Source: an uncultured Clostridia bacterium | Lineage (GTDB): Bacteria; Bacillota; Clostridia; Saccharofermentanales; Saccharofermentanaceae | Direction: 5' to 3' | Length of the DNA: 64,000 bases | NCBI GenBank assembly: GCA_946403085.1 | Contig: CAMIYM010000003.1 | Span: 124,001-188,000 of the forward strand | Shown here: in pieces, positions 18,230 through 28,704 of the stretch | Layout: each line of letters opens with the position of its first letter | Position numbering within the stretch: position 1 is the stretch's first letter | The notes under the pieces: model-generated | What the model saw: only the letters and a program-made list of their open reading frames with translations | Database searches by the model: none | What the model was told of the DNA's origin: nothing | Made by a program: the position numbers and the translations under genes

Positions 18230-19696
18230 ATGGGTAAAGCTACAGGATTTTTGGAATACGACAGGCACGAAGATTCTTGGGTGACAGAAGAGAAGAGAAT
18301 CACAGGCTTTGAAGAATTCCACAACCATTTAAATGAAGAAGAAAGACGCTGCCAGGCAGCAAGATGCATGGATTGCGGCGTACCTATGTGCCAGTCGGCC
18401 ATCTGCCTTAAGGGCATGGTAACGGGATGTCCCTTACATAACGTTATCCCTGAGTGGAACGACGAGATATACAAAGGACATTACGAAGCAGCATTGGGAA
18501 GACTTTTGAAGACTTCGAACTTCCCTGAATTCACAGGAAGGGTTTGTCCCGCACTTTGTGAAAAGGCATGCATCAACGGAATAAATTCAGGAGCAGTTAC
18601 TATTCACGATAACGAGCTCTTCCTCATAGAAAAGGGATATGAGCTGGGATACATGAAACCCAGGATCCCGAAGACCAGATCCGGTAAGAAGGTCGCAGTA
18701 ATCGGCGCAGGCCCTGCAGGACTTGCAGTCGCAGACCAGTTAAACCACAGAGGTCATGAGGTAACCGTTTTCGAGAGAGAAGACCAGATCGGAGGCTTAC
18801 TGATGTACGGCATTCCGAACATGAAACTTGACAAGAGCGTTATCGAGCGAAGAAGAAAGCTCATGGAAGAAGAAGGAGTTGTCTTCAAGACAGGTGTTGA
18901 TGTAGGCAACGGAGCTTCTTTCGAAAAGATAACAGAAGAATTCGATGCGGTAGCTCTCTGCTGCGGTTCAAAGAAAGCAAGAACGATTACTGCAAAGGGT
19001 TCCGAAGATTGTAAGGATATGCACCTGGCAGTTGATTTCCTTAAGTCCGCTACAAAGGACCTCCTCGCAGGAAAAGCCGGAAAGTGGACGATAAGTGCCA
19101 AAGACAAGAACGTAGTAGTTGTCGGAGGCGGTGATACCGGAAACGATTGCGTCGGTACATGCATAAGACAAGGATGCAAGAGCATCACCCAATTGGAAAT
19201 GATGTCAAGGCCCCCTGTCGAGAGATTACCGAGTAACCCGTGGCCTGAGTGGCCGAAGGTCGAAAAGACTGACTACGGTCAACAGGAAGCAATCAAGGTA
19301 TTCGGTCACGACCCGAGAATATATGAGACTACCGTAAAAGAATTCATTACTTCAAAGGGAAAGCTCAAAGAGATCAAGACAGTCAAGGTCAAGTTCGAAG
19401 ACAGAAAGCTGGTTGAGATCGAGGGCAGTGAACAGACAATTAAGTGCGATCTCCTGATCATTGCCGCAGGCTTTGTTGGAGCTGAAGACTATATTGCGAA
19501 AGAAAGCAATGTCGAGCTTACGCAGAGGGGAACAGTAAAGACAGAACCTGAACAGTATAAAACTTCGATACCGAAGGTGTTCACGGCAGGAGACATGCAT
19601 AGAGGACAGTCGCTCGTAGTGTGGGCAATAGCAGAAGGAAGGCACTGCGCAGCGGAAATGGATAAATACCTGATGGGTTATTCCCCGCTCGTATGA
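18230..19696 (+). CDS. gltD: Glutamate synthase small subunit
   Basis: A 488-residue FAD-dependent NADPH oxidoreductase that passes electrons to GltB. It has an AGGAGG site directly upstream. N-terminal cysteines of the two [4Fe-4S] clusters are visible in the RCMDCGVPMCQ and GCPLHN regions and in RVCPALCEKACI. The FAD Rossmann motif is VIGAGPAGLAVADQL and the NADPH motif is VVGGGDTGNDCVGT. The C-terminal FTAGDMHRGQSLVVWAIAEGR segment is characteristic of GltD. It is co-transcribed with gltB, and the type III glutamine synthetase follows after 41 bases, which gives a complete GS-GOGAT ammonium assimilation unit. Confidence 0.97.
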   Translation: MGKATGFLEYDRHEDSWVTEEKRITGFEEFHNHLNEEERRCQAARCMDCGVPMCQSAICLKGMVTGCPLHNVIPEWNDEIYKGHYEAALGRLLKTSNFPEFTGRVCPALCEKACINGINSGAVTIHDNELFLIEKGYELGYMKPRIPKTRSGKKVAVIGAGPAGLAVADQLNHRGHEVTVFEREDQIGGLLMYGIPNMKLDKSVIERRRKLMEEEGVVFKTGVDVGNGASFEKITEEFDAVALCCGSKKARTITAKGSEDCKDMHLAVDFLKSATKDLLAGKAGKWTISAKDKNVVVVGGGDTGNDCVGTCIRQGCKSITQLEMMSRPPVERLPSNPWPEWPKVEKTDYGQQEAIKVFGHDPRIYETTVKEFITSKGKLKEIKTVKVKFEDRKLVEIEGSEQTIKCDLLIIAAGFVGAEDYIAKESNVELTQRGTVKTEPEQYKTSIPKVFTAGDMHRGQSLVVWAIAEGRHCAAEMDKYLMGYSPLV

Positions 19697-19737
19697 AGCC
19701 GGTAAAACAGTTAATAAATTTTTAGGAGGATATACAT

Positions 19738-21840
19738 ATGTCAACAAAAACAGTTCCGGAAATGTTCGGTGAGAACGTATTCGACGACAGAGTGATGAGA
19801 GCGGTTTTATCCGACAAGGTCTACAATTCACTCAAGAAGACAATCGATGAGGGCGCTAAGCTCGATACAGATGTAGCAGAGCAAGTAGCTGCAGCAATGC
19901 GTGACTGGGCTCTTTCAAAGGGTGCTACACACTTCACACATTGGTTCCAGCCTCTTACAGGCGTAACAGCTGAGAAGCACGATTCATTCATCGAGCCTTC
20001 TCCTGACGGCGGCGTCATCATGGCATTCTCCGGCAAGAACCTTATCCAGGGCGAGCCTGACGCTTCTTCCTTCCCGACAGGCGGCATCAGAGCTACTTTC
20101 GAGGCAAGAGGATATACAGCATGGGATCCTACATCTTATGCATTCATCAAGGATAAGACACTCTGCATCCCTACAGCTTTCTGCTCTTATACAGGCGAAG
20201 CTCTTGATAAGAAGACACCTTTGCTCCGTTCTATGGAAGCTCTTAATAAGCAGGCTCTCCGTATCTTGAAGCTTTTTGGAAACGAAGATGCTAAGTATGT
20301 TCATACATCAGTAGGTCCTGAGCAGGAATACTTCCTCATCACAAAGGAAATGTATGACAAGCGTCCTGACATCAAGTACACAGGAAGAACACTCTTCGGT
20401 GCTAAGGCTCCTAAGGGACAGGAGATGGACGACCATTACTTTGGCGTTATCAAGCCCAAGGTTCAGGAGTTCATGAACGATCTTAACCAGGAACTCTGGA
20501 AGCTCGGTATCCTCGCTAAGACAGAGCATAACGAAGTTGCTCCCGCTCAGCACGAGCTCGCTCCTATCTATTCTTCAACAAATATCGCTACTGATCAGAA
20601 CCAGCTCATGATGGAGATCATGCAGAAGGTTGCAGCTCGTCACGGTTTGGTCTGCTTGCTCCATGAGAAGCCTTTCGCAGGCGTTAACGGATCAGGTAAG
20701 CACAACAACTGGTCAATGGCTACAGATACAGGCATCAACCTCTTAAGCCCCGGTGCTACACCTTATGAGAACGCACAGTTCCTGCTCTTCCTCTGCGCAG
20801 TAATCAAGGCAGTCGACGATTATCAGGATCTCCTCCGTCTCTCAGTTGCTACAGCAGGCAATGACCACAGACTTGGTGCTAACGAGGCTCCGCCGGCAAT
20901 CATCTCCATCTTCCTTGGTGATGAGCTCACAGCCATCCTCGATGCAATCGAGAATGACACACCTTATGAAGGTGCAGAGAAGAAGATCATGAAGCTCGGT
21001 GTCGACGTATTACCTCGCTTCGCACGTGATACAACAGACCGTAACAGAACTTCACCTTTCGCTTTCACAGGCAACAAGTTCGAGTTCAGAAGCCTTGGTT
21101 CTTCCAACAGCATCGCTTGCGCAAACATGATGCTCAACTCAGCAGTAGCAGAGTCCTTGAAGATCTATGCAGACAGACTTGAAGGCGCAGAAGATTTCGA
21201 GACAGCACTTCACGACATGATCAAGAAGACGATCAAGGATCATAAGAGGATCCTCTTCAACGGCAACGGTTACGACGATGCATGGGTCAAGGAAGCAACA
21301 GAGGTAAGAGGTCTTTCCAACTATAAGACAACACCTGACTGTATGCCTCATCTTCTCGACGAGAAGAACGTAAAGATGCTCACATCACACAAGGTCTTCA
21401 CAGAGGCAGAGCTCAAGTCCAGAGTTGACATCATGCTCGAAAACTACAGCAAGTCAGTCTTGATCGAAGCTAACACAATGCTCGAGATGAGCAGACGCAT
21501 GATCCTTCCTGCAATCGAGTGCTACGAGAATAAACTCGCCGGAAGCGTTTCCGCAAAGAAGGCAGTAGCTCCTTCAGCAGCATGCAGCTATGAGGGTGAC
21601 ATCATCGTTAAACTCTCAGACCTCGCTGATAAGGTTTATGCCGGCGCTAATGCTCTCGAAAAAGCAATCGAAGGTGCTAACGGTGAAGCTGACATCATAG
21701 CAGAGAGTGCCTTCATCAAGGATACAGTCATCCCTGCGATGAACGACATCCGTAAGGCAGCAGACGAAGCAGAGACATACGTATCCAAGGAATGCTGGCC
21801 GCTTCCTTCTTACGGTGACTTGCTCTTCAGCGTAAAATAA
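19738..21840 (+). CDS. glnN: Type III glutamine synthetase
   Basis: A 700-residue glutamine synthetase of the long type III (GSIII) class found in Bacteroidetes, cyanobacteria and Clostridia, much longer than the roughly 440 residues of GSI. Typical signatures are the [11 protein letters not shown]-terminus, [19 protein letters not shown] with metal-binding glutamates, [24 protein letters not shown] and [16 protein letters not shown]. It makes glutamine from glutamate and ammonia with ATP. An AGGAGG site precedes the ATG. It is downstream of gltBD, which recycles the glutamine, and upstream of pyrG, which consumes it, separated from pyrG by a hairpin. Confidence 0.95.
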   Translation: MSTKTVPEMFGENVFDDRVMRAVLSDKVYNSLKKTIDEGAKLDTDVAEQVAAAMRDWALSKGATHFTHWFQPLTGVTAEKHDSFIEPSPDGGVIMAFSGKNLIQGEPDASSFPTGGIRATFEARGYTAWDPTSYAFIKDKTLCIPTAFCSYTGEALDKKTPLLRSMEALNKQALRILKLFGNEDAKYVHTSVGPEQEYFLITKEMYDKRPDIKYTGRTLFGAKAPKGQEMDDHYFGVIKPKVQEFMNDLNQELWKLGILAKTEHNEVAPAQHELAPIYSSTNIATDQNQLMMEIMQKVAARHGLVCLLHEKPFAGVNGSGKHNNWSMATDTGINLLSPGATPYENAQFLLFLCAVIKAVDDYQDLLRLSVATAGNDHRLGANEAPPAIISIFLGDELTAILDAIENDTPYEGAEKKIMKLGVDVLPRFARDTTDRNRTSPFAFTGNKFEFRSLGSSNSIACANMMLNSAVAESLKIYADRLEGAEDFETALHDMIKKTIKDHKRILFNGNGYDDAWVKEATEVRGLSNYKTTPDCMPHLLDEKNVKMLTSHKVFTEAELKSRVDIMLENYSKSVLIEANTMLEMSRRMILPAIECYENKLAGSVSAKKAVAPSAACSYEGDIIVKLSDLADKVYAGANALEKAIEGANGEADIIAESAFIKDTVIPAMNDIRKAADEAETYVSKECWPLPSYGDLLFSVK

Positions 21841-21864
21841 CAGATCCTCATATTCCACCCAACT

Positions 21865-21902
21865 AAGTAACCCCCGGAGTCTTCGGACTCTGGGGATTAC
21901 TT
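21865..21902 (+). terminator. Hairpin between glnN and pyrG, probable terminator
   Basis: A long stem built on CCCCGGAGTC (21872-21881), a TTCG loop and GACTCTGGGG (21886-21895), extended on both sides by AGTAA and TTACT. The T-run that follows is weak (TTAGAATTTT), so read-through is possible. Confidence 0.65.
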
Positions 21903-21954
21903 AGAATTTTGTTTAGAGAAATTATTTATAAGATTTTCAGAAAAGAGATGATGA

Positions 21955-23550
<1,596 letters not shown>

Positions 23551-23575
23551 AACAATAACTAAAGTGTGTTAATTG

Positions 23576-23608
23576 AACCGGCTAAGCATTTTGCGGAGCC
23601 GGTTTTTT
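23576..23608 (+). terminator. Intrinsic terminator after pyrG
   Basis: AACCGGCT (23576-23583) pairs perfectly with AGCCGGTT (23597-23604), followed by a T-run (TTTTTTCG). Confidence 0.88.
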
Positions 23609-23766
23609 CGCTATATGTTTATAATGATTTTGTTTTGAAAGCACGTTAGTTTAGAATAATCAGGAAGGGAATTTGACCCCAAGAAAAAATTTTCCGAACC
23701 TCGCGAACATTTCGCATCTGTTGATTGTTAAGTAAGTAGATGCGGATAGAAAGGAGGCAAAAAAAG

Positions 23767-25197
23767 ATGACCGGCAAAGAACTCGAGCAGATTTATAACG
23801 AAGCTTATAGGGCCGTTTACTGGACAGCTATGGCAATCCTTAAGAATGAGGCAGATGCTGAAGACATCGTTCAGGATACGTTCGTTTCTTTCATTGAAGC
23901 TTATTCTGATATGTCGGATACGACTAAGGCTACAGCTTTGCTTAAGAAAATCGCTGCCAACAAGTGTCTTAACCGCATAAAGCTTGCGAAAACTGACACA
24001 GTGGAAGATGAGTTCTTTGAAGATGTTGAAGCAGTTCCTGAGGATTTTCTGCCCGATACGATCGTTGAATCGGCTGAGATGCGCAAGATCATCATGGACA
24101 TCATAAATAAGTCGCTGTCTGAAGAGATCAGAAGGACGCTTATCCTGTTCTACTTTGATGAGATGAGCACTAAGGAAATTGCCGAGGCTCTCGGCGTTCC
24201 GGAAGGAACAGTCCGCCGCCGTCTGAATTTTGCCAGAAACAAGATCAAGAAGGAGGTCGAGAAATATGAAGAAGAAAACAAGACGAAGTTGTTCGGTATG
24301 GCTGCTCTGCCGTTCCTGAGCAAGCTCTTTATGAAAGAAGCAGAGCAGGTGCCTTTCAAGGCAATGCCTGCTTCACTTACAACCCTGTCCGCATCAGCAA
24401 AGGCTTCCACACAGGGAGCCGGAATCAAAGTTGCTGCTTCAGCAGCAAAGAAAGGAACAGGGATTATGATCAACAAGATTATCATCGGCACAGCTGCGGG
24501 TATAGTTGCAGTCGGTGCGGCCGTAGCAGCCATCATTGCTGTAATCAACAGGAAGCCTGAAGTTGCCGAGCCTTCTGCAGCACCTTCTCCAACGATCGGA
24601 AGCGAACTGCCGTCTGATGTGCCGGAACCTACTTTTACAGATGCTTCTTCTGAGAAGACAGATGGTGTTTTCGCGAATGGCGCAAAAGTCTTCGATAAGA
24701 TGCCGAGACTTTACGGCAAAGAGATCTCACTTGCCTGCACGATCGGAGAACTGCAGGCAAAAGGATTCGAATTTACTGACGGCGGAGTAATCGAAGACGG
24801 CGCAGTAATGATGACAATATCTGACGATGTTTACGATAACGAATGGCCCTTTATCTGCCATCTGCAGAACCCGGGCCAGTATAACGGAGTCGCCACCGGA
24901 GACGCTGTCGTATCCGCTATCGAGATATATATGCTTGAGACAGAAATGAGTTTCTACGATATCAGGCTCAATATGCCGGAGAAGGACTTTACATCTGAAT
25001 TCGGGGAGCCGGCCTATGTCATCGGCAACAAGACAGACCGTACATTCTATTACTATTTCCTTGATGACAAGGGCAATGTCTACGAGTTCTGCTTTGTTAA
25101 TACAACAGGCAATCCTGACGATGCCAAGCTCATGACGCTGACATATGGCGTAAAGGGATACATGACTTCAAGATCTCCTCTTAGCGACGAGATCTGA
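23767..25197 (+). CDS. ECF-type sigma factor with C-terminal membrane anchor and extracytoplasmic domain
   Basis: A 476-residue protein. The ATG at 23767 follows AAAGGAGG. Residues 1 to about 170 are an ECF sigma-70 factor: region 2 (AILKNEADAEDIVQDTFVSFIEAY) and region 4 (LILFYFDEMSTKEIAEALGVPEGTVRRRLNFAR). Then comes a linker, a hydrophobic segment of about 25 residues (IIIGTAAGIVAVGAAVAAII, about residues 235-260), a Pro/Ser-rich stretch and a C-terminal domain of some 190 residues that should lie outside the cell. The tail may act as a built-in anti-sigma or sensor, or transcription may need proteolytic release. Two DUF6273-like lipoproteins follow. No separate anti-sigma gene is present. 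Confidence 0.85.
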   Translation: MTGKELEQIYNEAYRAVYWTAMAILKNEADAEDIVQDTFVSFIEAYSDMSDTTKATALLKKIAANKCLNRIKLAKTDTVEDEFFEDVEAVPEDFLPDTIVESAEMRKIIMDIINKSLSEEIRRTLILFYFDEMSTKEIAEALGVPEGTVRRRLNFARNKIKKEVEKYEEENKTKLFGMAALPFLSKLFMKEAEQVPFKAMPASLTTLSASAKASTQGAGIKVAASAAKKGTGIMINKIIIGTAAGIVAVGAAVAAIIAVINRKPEVAEPSAAPSPTIGSELPSDVPEPTFTDASSEKTDGVFANGAKVFDKMPRLYGKEISLACTIGELQAKGFEFTDGGVIEDGAVMMTISDDVYDNEWPFICHLQNPGQYNGVATGDAVVSAIEIYMLETEMSFYDIRLNMPEKDFTSEFGEPAYVIGNKTDRTFYYYFLDDKGNVYEFCFVNTTGNPDDAKLMTLTYGVKGYMTSRSPLSDEI

Positions 25198-25278
25198 TCC
25201 CGTAACTTTAAATATCAATAACATTTTTAGCAAGCATGAAGATGCTGTGTTTATCATGCATAGAAAAGGAGAAAAACT

Positions 25279-26184
25279 ATGAAATATAACAGATTGATCG
25301 CAGGATTTATGGCCGCTGTAATGCTCTTCGGATTCGCAGGATGCGGAAAGAAAACTACTGCTGACAAGAAGGAAAAGGAAGTTATCAAGGCTTCTGTTGA
25401 AGAGACAACGAGCGAAGAAACAACCACTGAAGAAGCTGCTCCTGCAGATGTTTTTGGCGGTCAGAAATTTGAAGCCGGAAATACGGTTATTTTCGGGCTC
25501 TATACACCAAAGAACCCTAAGAATACTGATCCGATCGAATGGGTGGTCTTAAGTGTTGAAGGAAACAGGGCGCTCCTTGTAAGCAAATATGTTATCGATA
25601 GCCAGCCATATAACACAAAAGAATATGCAGAAGACGGCGGCGAGGTTACCTGGGAAAACTGTACTCTCAGAGCATGGCTCAATGACGACTTTTTCAATCA
25701 GGCCTTCACGGATGCAGAGAAGTCTGTTATTAAGACAGTCACGCTGAAGAATTCCGATAATTCATACTATGGCACAAAGGGCGGCAGCGATACGGAGGAT
25801 AAGATCTTCATCTTAAGTGCAGAAGAGATCGGTAAATACTATGGTTTCCAGTATATCGATGAGGAAAATGCCTGCGGCTATAATCAGGACCTTATGATCT
25901 CTCCTGTTGAGAATCTCATAGGCGGAAACAAATGCCTCATGTGGGAGATGTATAAGGATAATTACGAGAAAACATATAAGAATTTCGGTTATTCCGAAGA
26001 CGTTATCGGCAGGAAAGGTGCGACCTGGTGGGTAAGAACACCCGGAATCGCAGGTCACGCTGACAGCATGAGGATGTGTACGGCTTGTAAAGTCGGTAAA
26101 ATGGGAGATTTCGGCGAGAAGTACTGGACAGGAGTTACAGAAACAAGAGTCGGCGTCCGTCCTGCAGTGTATGTTGAGTTTTGA
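25279..26184 (+). CDS. DUF6273-like lipoprotein 1
   Basis: A 301-residue lipoprotein. The signal peptide ends in a lipobox (LFGFAGC, Cys at about residue 22), followed by a Glu/Thr-rich linker. The mature domain starts with VIFGLYTPKN and DPIEWVVLSVEGNRALLVSK, contains TWENCTLRAWLNDDFFNQAF, and ends with WWVRTPG and GVRPAVYVEF. This is the layout I associate with DUF6273 proteins, common in gut Clostridia and related in outline to formylglycine/C-type-lectin-like folds. The function is unknown. It follows the tethered sigma factor and precedes a shorter paralogue, so the three may be one surface-sensing or surface-display unit. Confidence 0.8.
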   Translation: MKYNRLIAGFMAAVMLFGFAGCGKKTTADKKEKEVIKASVEETTSEETTTEEAAPADVFGGQKFEAGNTVIFGLYTPKNPKNTDPIEWVVLSVEGNRALLVSKYVIDSQPYNTKEYAEDGGEVTWENCTLRAWLNDDFFNQAFTDAEKSVIKTVTLKNSDNSYYGTKGGSDTEDKIFILSAEEIGKYYGFQYIDEENACGYNQDLMISPVENLIGGNKCLMWEMYKDNYEKTYKNFGYSEDVIGRKGATWWVRTPGIAGHADSMRMCTACKVGKMGDFGEKYWTGVTETRVGVRPAVYVEF

Positions 26185-26201
26185 TATAAAGGAGAAAAGG
26201 C

Positions 26202-26870
26202 ATGTATAAGATCATAAGAGTTTTAAGCGCAGTAATGGCCATGGCTATGGTTTTTGGAATCTGTTCCTGTGGGAAAAGATCACCCAAGGTGTCTGTTAAA
26301 CCCGGCGATACAGTAACGTTCGGTGCTTATGCGGGCAGAAATATCGAGTGGATCGTCCTTGATACAGGAGAAACCGGAGCGCTGCTGATCACGAAGGAAG
26401 GGCTTGACGCAAAGCAAATGGATGACGAGACAGGCACGGTCGAGAACATCTGGGAAGATTGTGATCTCCGCGCATGGCTCAATGATGAATTCTACAAGGA
26501 ATCTTTCACCGAAGATGAGCAGAAGAAGATAAATAAGACGACAGTCGTTTTCGAGAAGAGCAGCGCTAAGTATTGCTTTGCCAGAGACGGTGAAGACACT
26601 GAGGATCGTGTCTTTTTACTGAGCTATAAGGAAGCGAAAAAGTATTTCAGATCAGATGAATCAAGAATGTGTCCGCTCTCGTCTCTGGCCAGGACTAATG
26701 GCGGATATGAAGATTATAAAGACAACTGCAAGTGGTGGCTCCGTACAAGCGCTGCTTACAAAAACTCATATTGCATTGTAGATGATAAGGGCGTGATCAA
26801 TCCTGATAAGGGTGCATCCTGCCATGCAACTGATGTATGTATTCGCCCGGTCATGTGGGTAAACATCTGA
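26202..26870 (+). CDS. DUF6273-like lipoprotein 2 (shorter paralogue)
   Basis: A 222-residue lipoprotein and paralogue of the preceding gene, 17 bases downstream and with its own GGAG site. The signal ends in a lipobox (VFGICSC). The shared core is VTFGAYAGRNIEWIVLDTG, WEDCDLRAWLNDEFYKESF, WWLRTSA and CIRPVMWVNI. It lacks the linker and an internal insertion of the longer copy. The cysteine in ENCTLRAW/EDCDLRAW is conserved between the two. The function is unknown; tandem duplication followed by divergence is evident. Confidence 0.8.
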   Translation: MYKIIRVLSAVMAMAMVFGICSCGKRSPKVSVKPGDTVTFGAYAGRNIEWIVLDTGETGALLITKEGLDAKQMDDETGTVENIWEDCDLRAWLNDEFYKESFTEDEQKKINKTTVVFEKSSAKYCFARDGEDTEDRVFLLSYKEAKKYFRSDESRMCPLSSLARTNGGYEDYKDNCKWWLRTSAAYKNSYCIVDDKGVINPDKGASCHATDVCIRPVMWVNI

Positions 26871-26878
26871 ATTATGGG

Positions 26879-26910
26879 GGCTGTCTCTTGATGAAGAGGC
26901 GGCCCTTTAT
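26879..26910 (+). terminator. Probable terminator after the DUF6273 genes
   Basis: GGCTGTCTCT (26879-26888) pairs with AGAGGCGGCC (26895-26904) using two G-U pairs, followed by CTTTAT. The T-run is short. Confidence 0.5.
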
Positions 26911-26913
26911 AAT

Positions 26914-27075
26914 ATGGGGGAAGGCACTGCCCCTGACGATTCCCTTGTGGAAGAGATGGAGATCCCCGGCCACAAGTTCTATCTTGGCGTCCAGTACCAC
27001 CCGGAGTTCAAGTCCAGACCGGACAGAGCGCATCCAATCTTCAAGAAGTTTATTGAAGCAGCGAAGAACGGCTGA
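26914..27075 (+). pseudogene. Displaced 3'-terminal fragment of a CTP synthase gene
   Basis: The in-frame stretch from 26923 encodes [20 protein letters not shown] followed by the QYHPE motif and the pyrG C-terminus, ending in AAKNG. It matches the last 50 residues of the intact pyrG at 23401-23550. A 62-base core is identical (26965-27026 and 23443-23504), while both ends differ mostly at third codon positions and the last residues differ. An ATG at 26914 would give a 53-residue ORF, but it lacks the synthetase domain and the nucleophile cysteine, so it cannot be a working amidotransferase. It looks like the relic of a second pyrG 3' end pushed downstream by an insertion or recombination. 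It keeps its own terminator. Confidence 0.85.
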
Positions 27076-27091
27076 TAGATTGATTCTTATG

Positions 27092-27120
27092 ATCCCCTCT
27101 GGTTCCGGAGGGGATTTTTA
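27092..27120 (+). terminator. Intrinsic terminator behind the pyrG fragment
   Basis: ATCCCCTC (27092-27099) pairs perfectly with GAGGGGAT (27108-27115), followed by TTTTTA. Confidence 0.85.
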
Positions 27121-27437
27121 TGACCTTGCAAAGTACAGTGCGCAAAATCGTACGCATTTAAGGGTTAAATGCGTACAATTTCCGGCCTTGTAACATACAA
27201 CGGTCAAAAATGTACTCATTTCAGGTGTAAATGCGTACAGTTTTACGTACGCTGATGTAGTAAGTGAGCCATTGCTGAAATTTTGCCAAATCGGGTCTCA
27301 ATTTAGCAAAAAAATGGCAAAACAGGAAGGTTTTGCAAAAATCCTTGCCAAAACCACTGGTGATTTGGCAAAAAATCAGCAAAACGCAATCCGCCCGAAA
27401 AACGGGAAGGGGAGCCATTTTCGCGCACTTACGCATA
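27121..27437. repeat. Non-coding stretch with two kinds of palindrome
   Basis: No convincing gene lies here. A perfect inverted repeat GTACGCATTTAA/TTAAATGCGTAC (27150-27161 and 27165-27176) is followed by a related imperfect copy, TGTACTCATTT/AAATGCGTACA (27211-27221 and 27229-27239). Farther on, TTTTGCCAAATC (27281-27292) is the exact reverse complement of GATTTGGCAAAA (27362-27373). Between them GCAAAAC (27317-27323) can pair with GTTTTGC (27330-27336), or GGTTTTG (27329-27335) with CAAAACC (27349-27355), but not both. The block ends just before the iscS promoter. Confidence 0.75.
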
Positions 27438-27472
27438 AACCTATTGACTTGGTAGGTTAATCGGATTATCAT
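27438..27472 (+). promoter_or_regulatory. iscS promoter with shared palindromic operator (copy 1)
   Basis: The -35 TTGACT (27444-27449) and -10 TATCAT (27467-27472) are 17 bases apart. AACCTA (27438-27443) and TAGGTT (27453-27458) form a perfect inverted repeat around the -35 box. The same element recurs at 29126 and 33755. A dimeric regulator bound here would block RNA polymerase. An Rrf2-family regulator (CymR/IscR type) is a reasonable guess because the downstream genes concern Fe-S clusters and cysteine. Confidence 0.75.
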
Positions 27473-27507
27473 ACCTTCAGCGAAAAACCGAAAGGATGAA
27501 AATTAAC

Positions 27508-28692
27508 GTGATTTATGCAGATAACGCCGCTACAACAAAGATGAGCGATGCGGCAATCGAGACAATGACAAGAGTAATAAGGGAGAACTACGGAAACCCT
27601 TCAAGCCTTTATGCCTTCGGCCAGGAAGCCAAGGAAGTATTGGAGCAGGCGCGCGAGGATATCGCTAAGATAATCGGCGCTGATGCAAGGGAGATCATCT
27701 TCACATCCGGCGGAAGCGAAGCAGATAACCAGGCTTTGATCTCTGCTGCGAAGATCGGTGCGATGAAGGGCAAGAAGCATATCATCTCCAGTGCATTTGA
27801 GCACCATGCTGTTCTTCATACTCTCAAGAAGCTCGAAAAGGAAGGCTTCGAAGTAACGCTTCTTGATGTTCATGAGAACGGCATCATAAAGCCCGAGGAA
27901 GTTGCTGCAGCAATAAGAGAAGATACGATTCTTGTTACTATCATGTATGCAAATAACGAGATCGGAACGATCGAGGATATAAAAGGCATCGGTGCAGTCT
28001 GCAGAGAGAAGGGCGTTATATTCCATACAGACGCGGTGCAGGCAATCGGACACCTCCCTATCAATGTTCAGGAACAGAATATCGACATGCTCTCAGCTTC
28101 AGCGCATAAGTTCCACGGCCCTAAGGGTGTTGGTTTCCTTTATGTAAAGAAGGGAATCAAAGTATCTAACCTTATCGAAGGCGGTGCGCAGGAAAAGGGT
28201 AAGAGAGCAGGTACTGAAAACGTTCCCGGAATTGCTGCAATGGCAACAGCGCTTGCTGAATCAGTTAACAATATCGAAAAGAATACGGCCCGTCTCACTG
28301 CTGTAAGAGACAGGATCATTAAAGGTCTTAAGGAGATCCCTCATTCAGCGATTAACGGAGATGAGACAAGCCGTCTTCCGAGCAATATCAATTTCTGCTT
28401 TGAAGGCATTGAGGGTGAATCACTTCTTCTCCTTCTTGATGATAAGGGAATCGCAGCATCTTCAGGCAGTGCATGCACTTCAGGTTCATTGGATCCGAGC
28501 CATGTACTCCTTGCGATCGGCAGAGTTCATGATGTTGCACACGGTTCCTTAAGACTCAGTATCGGTGAGGATATCACAGATGATGAGGCTGACTACATCG
28601 TTAAGTCTGTTAAGGAAGTAGTTGAGTATTTGAGAGGCTTCTCGCCTGTATGGAGAGACCTCGTAGCAGGAAAGACAAAGTTTATTTTATAA
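27508..28692 (+). CDS. iscS: Cysteine desulfurase (IscS/NifS family)
   Basis: About 394 residues from a GTG at 27508, which gives the family-typical start MIYADNAATT and has AAAGGATG at a suitable distance; the ATG at 27496 sits directly on that site. The PLP enzyme takes sulfur from cysteine for Fe-S clusters and other thiolated products. The PLP lysine is in SASAHKFHGPKG and the persulfide cysteine in SSGSACTSGSLDPS. IscU follows after 12 bases. The gene has the shared sulfur-type operator at its promoter. It may also serve the nitrogenase-like complex, but a general Fe-S role is the default. Confidence 0.95.
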   Translation: MIYADNAATTKMSDAAIETMTRVIRENYGNPSSLYAFGQEAKEVLEQAREDIAKIIGADAREIIFTSGGSEADNQALISAAKIGAMKGKKHIISSAFEHHAVLHTLKKLEKEGFEVTLLDVHENGIIKPEEVAAAIREDTILVTIMYANNEIGTIEDIKGIGAVCREKGVIFHTDAVQAIGHLPINVQEQNIDMLSASAHKFHGPKGVGFLYVKKGIKVSNLIEGGAQEKGKRAGTENVPGIAAMATALAESVNNIEKNTARLTAVRDRIIKGLKEIPHSAINGDETSRLPSNINFCFEGIEGESLLLLLDDKGIAASSGSACTSGSLDPSHVLLAIGRVHDVAHGSLRLSIGEDITDDEADYIVKSVKEVVEYLRGFSPVWRDLVAGKTKFIL

Positions 28693-28704
28693 GGGAGAAA
28701 AAAC

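Noticed and set aside
23551..26922. An intact integrative mobile element
   Set aside because: No integrase, transposase, relaxase or phage gene is present. Only the duplicated pyrG 3' end hints at a past insertion, so no mobile element is annotated.
26837..27193. A 118-codon ORF across the pyrG fragment
   Set aside because: It is in the wrong frame relative to the CTP synthase remnant and crosses the DUF6273 gene end and two terminators. The frame starting at 26914 carries the real homology.
27150..27373. CRISPR array
   Set aside because: The repeats are inverted, differ in sequence and have no regular spacer length; no cas gene is present in the window.
27221..27472. Small ORFs on both strands in the palindrome region
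   Set aside because: They arise from AT-rich repeats, lack ribosome binding sites and overlap the iscS promoter.
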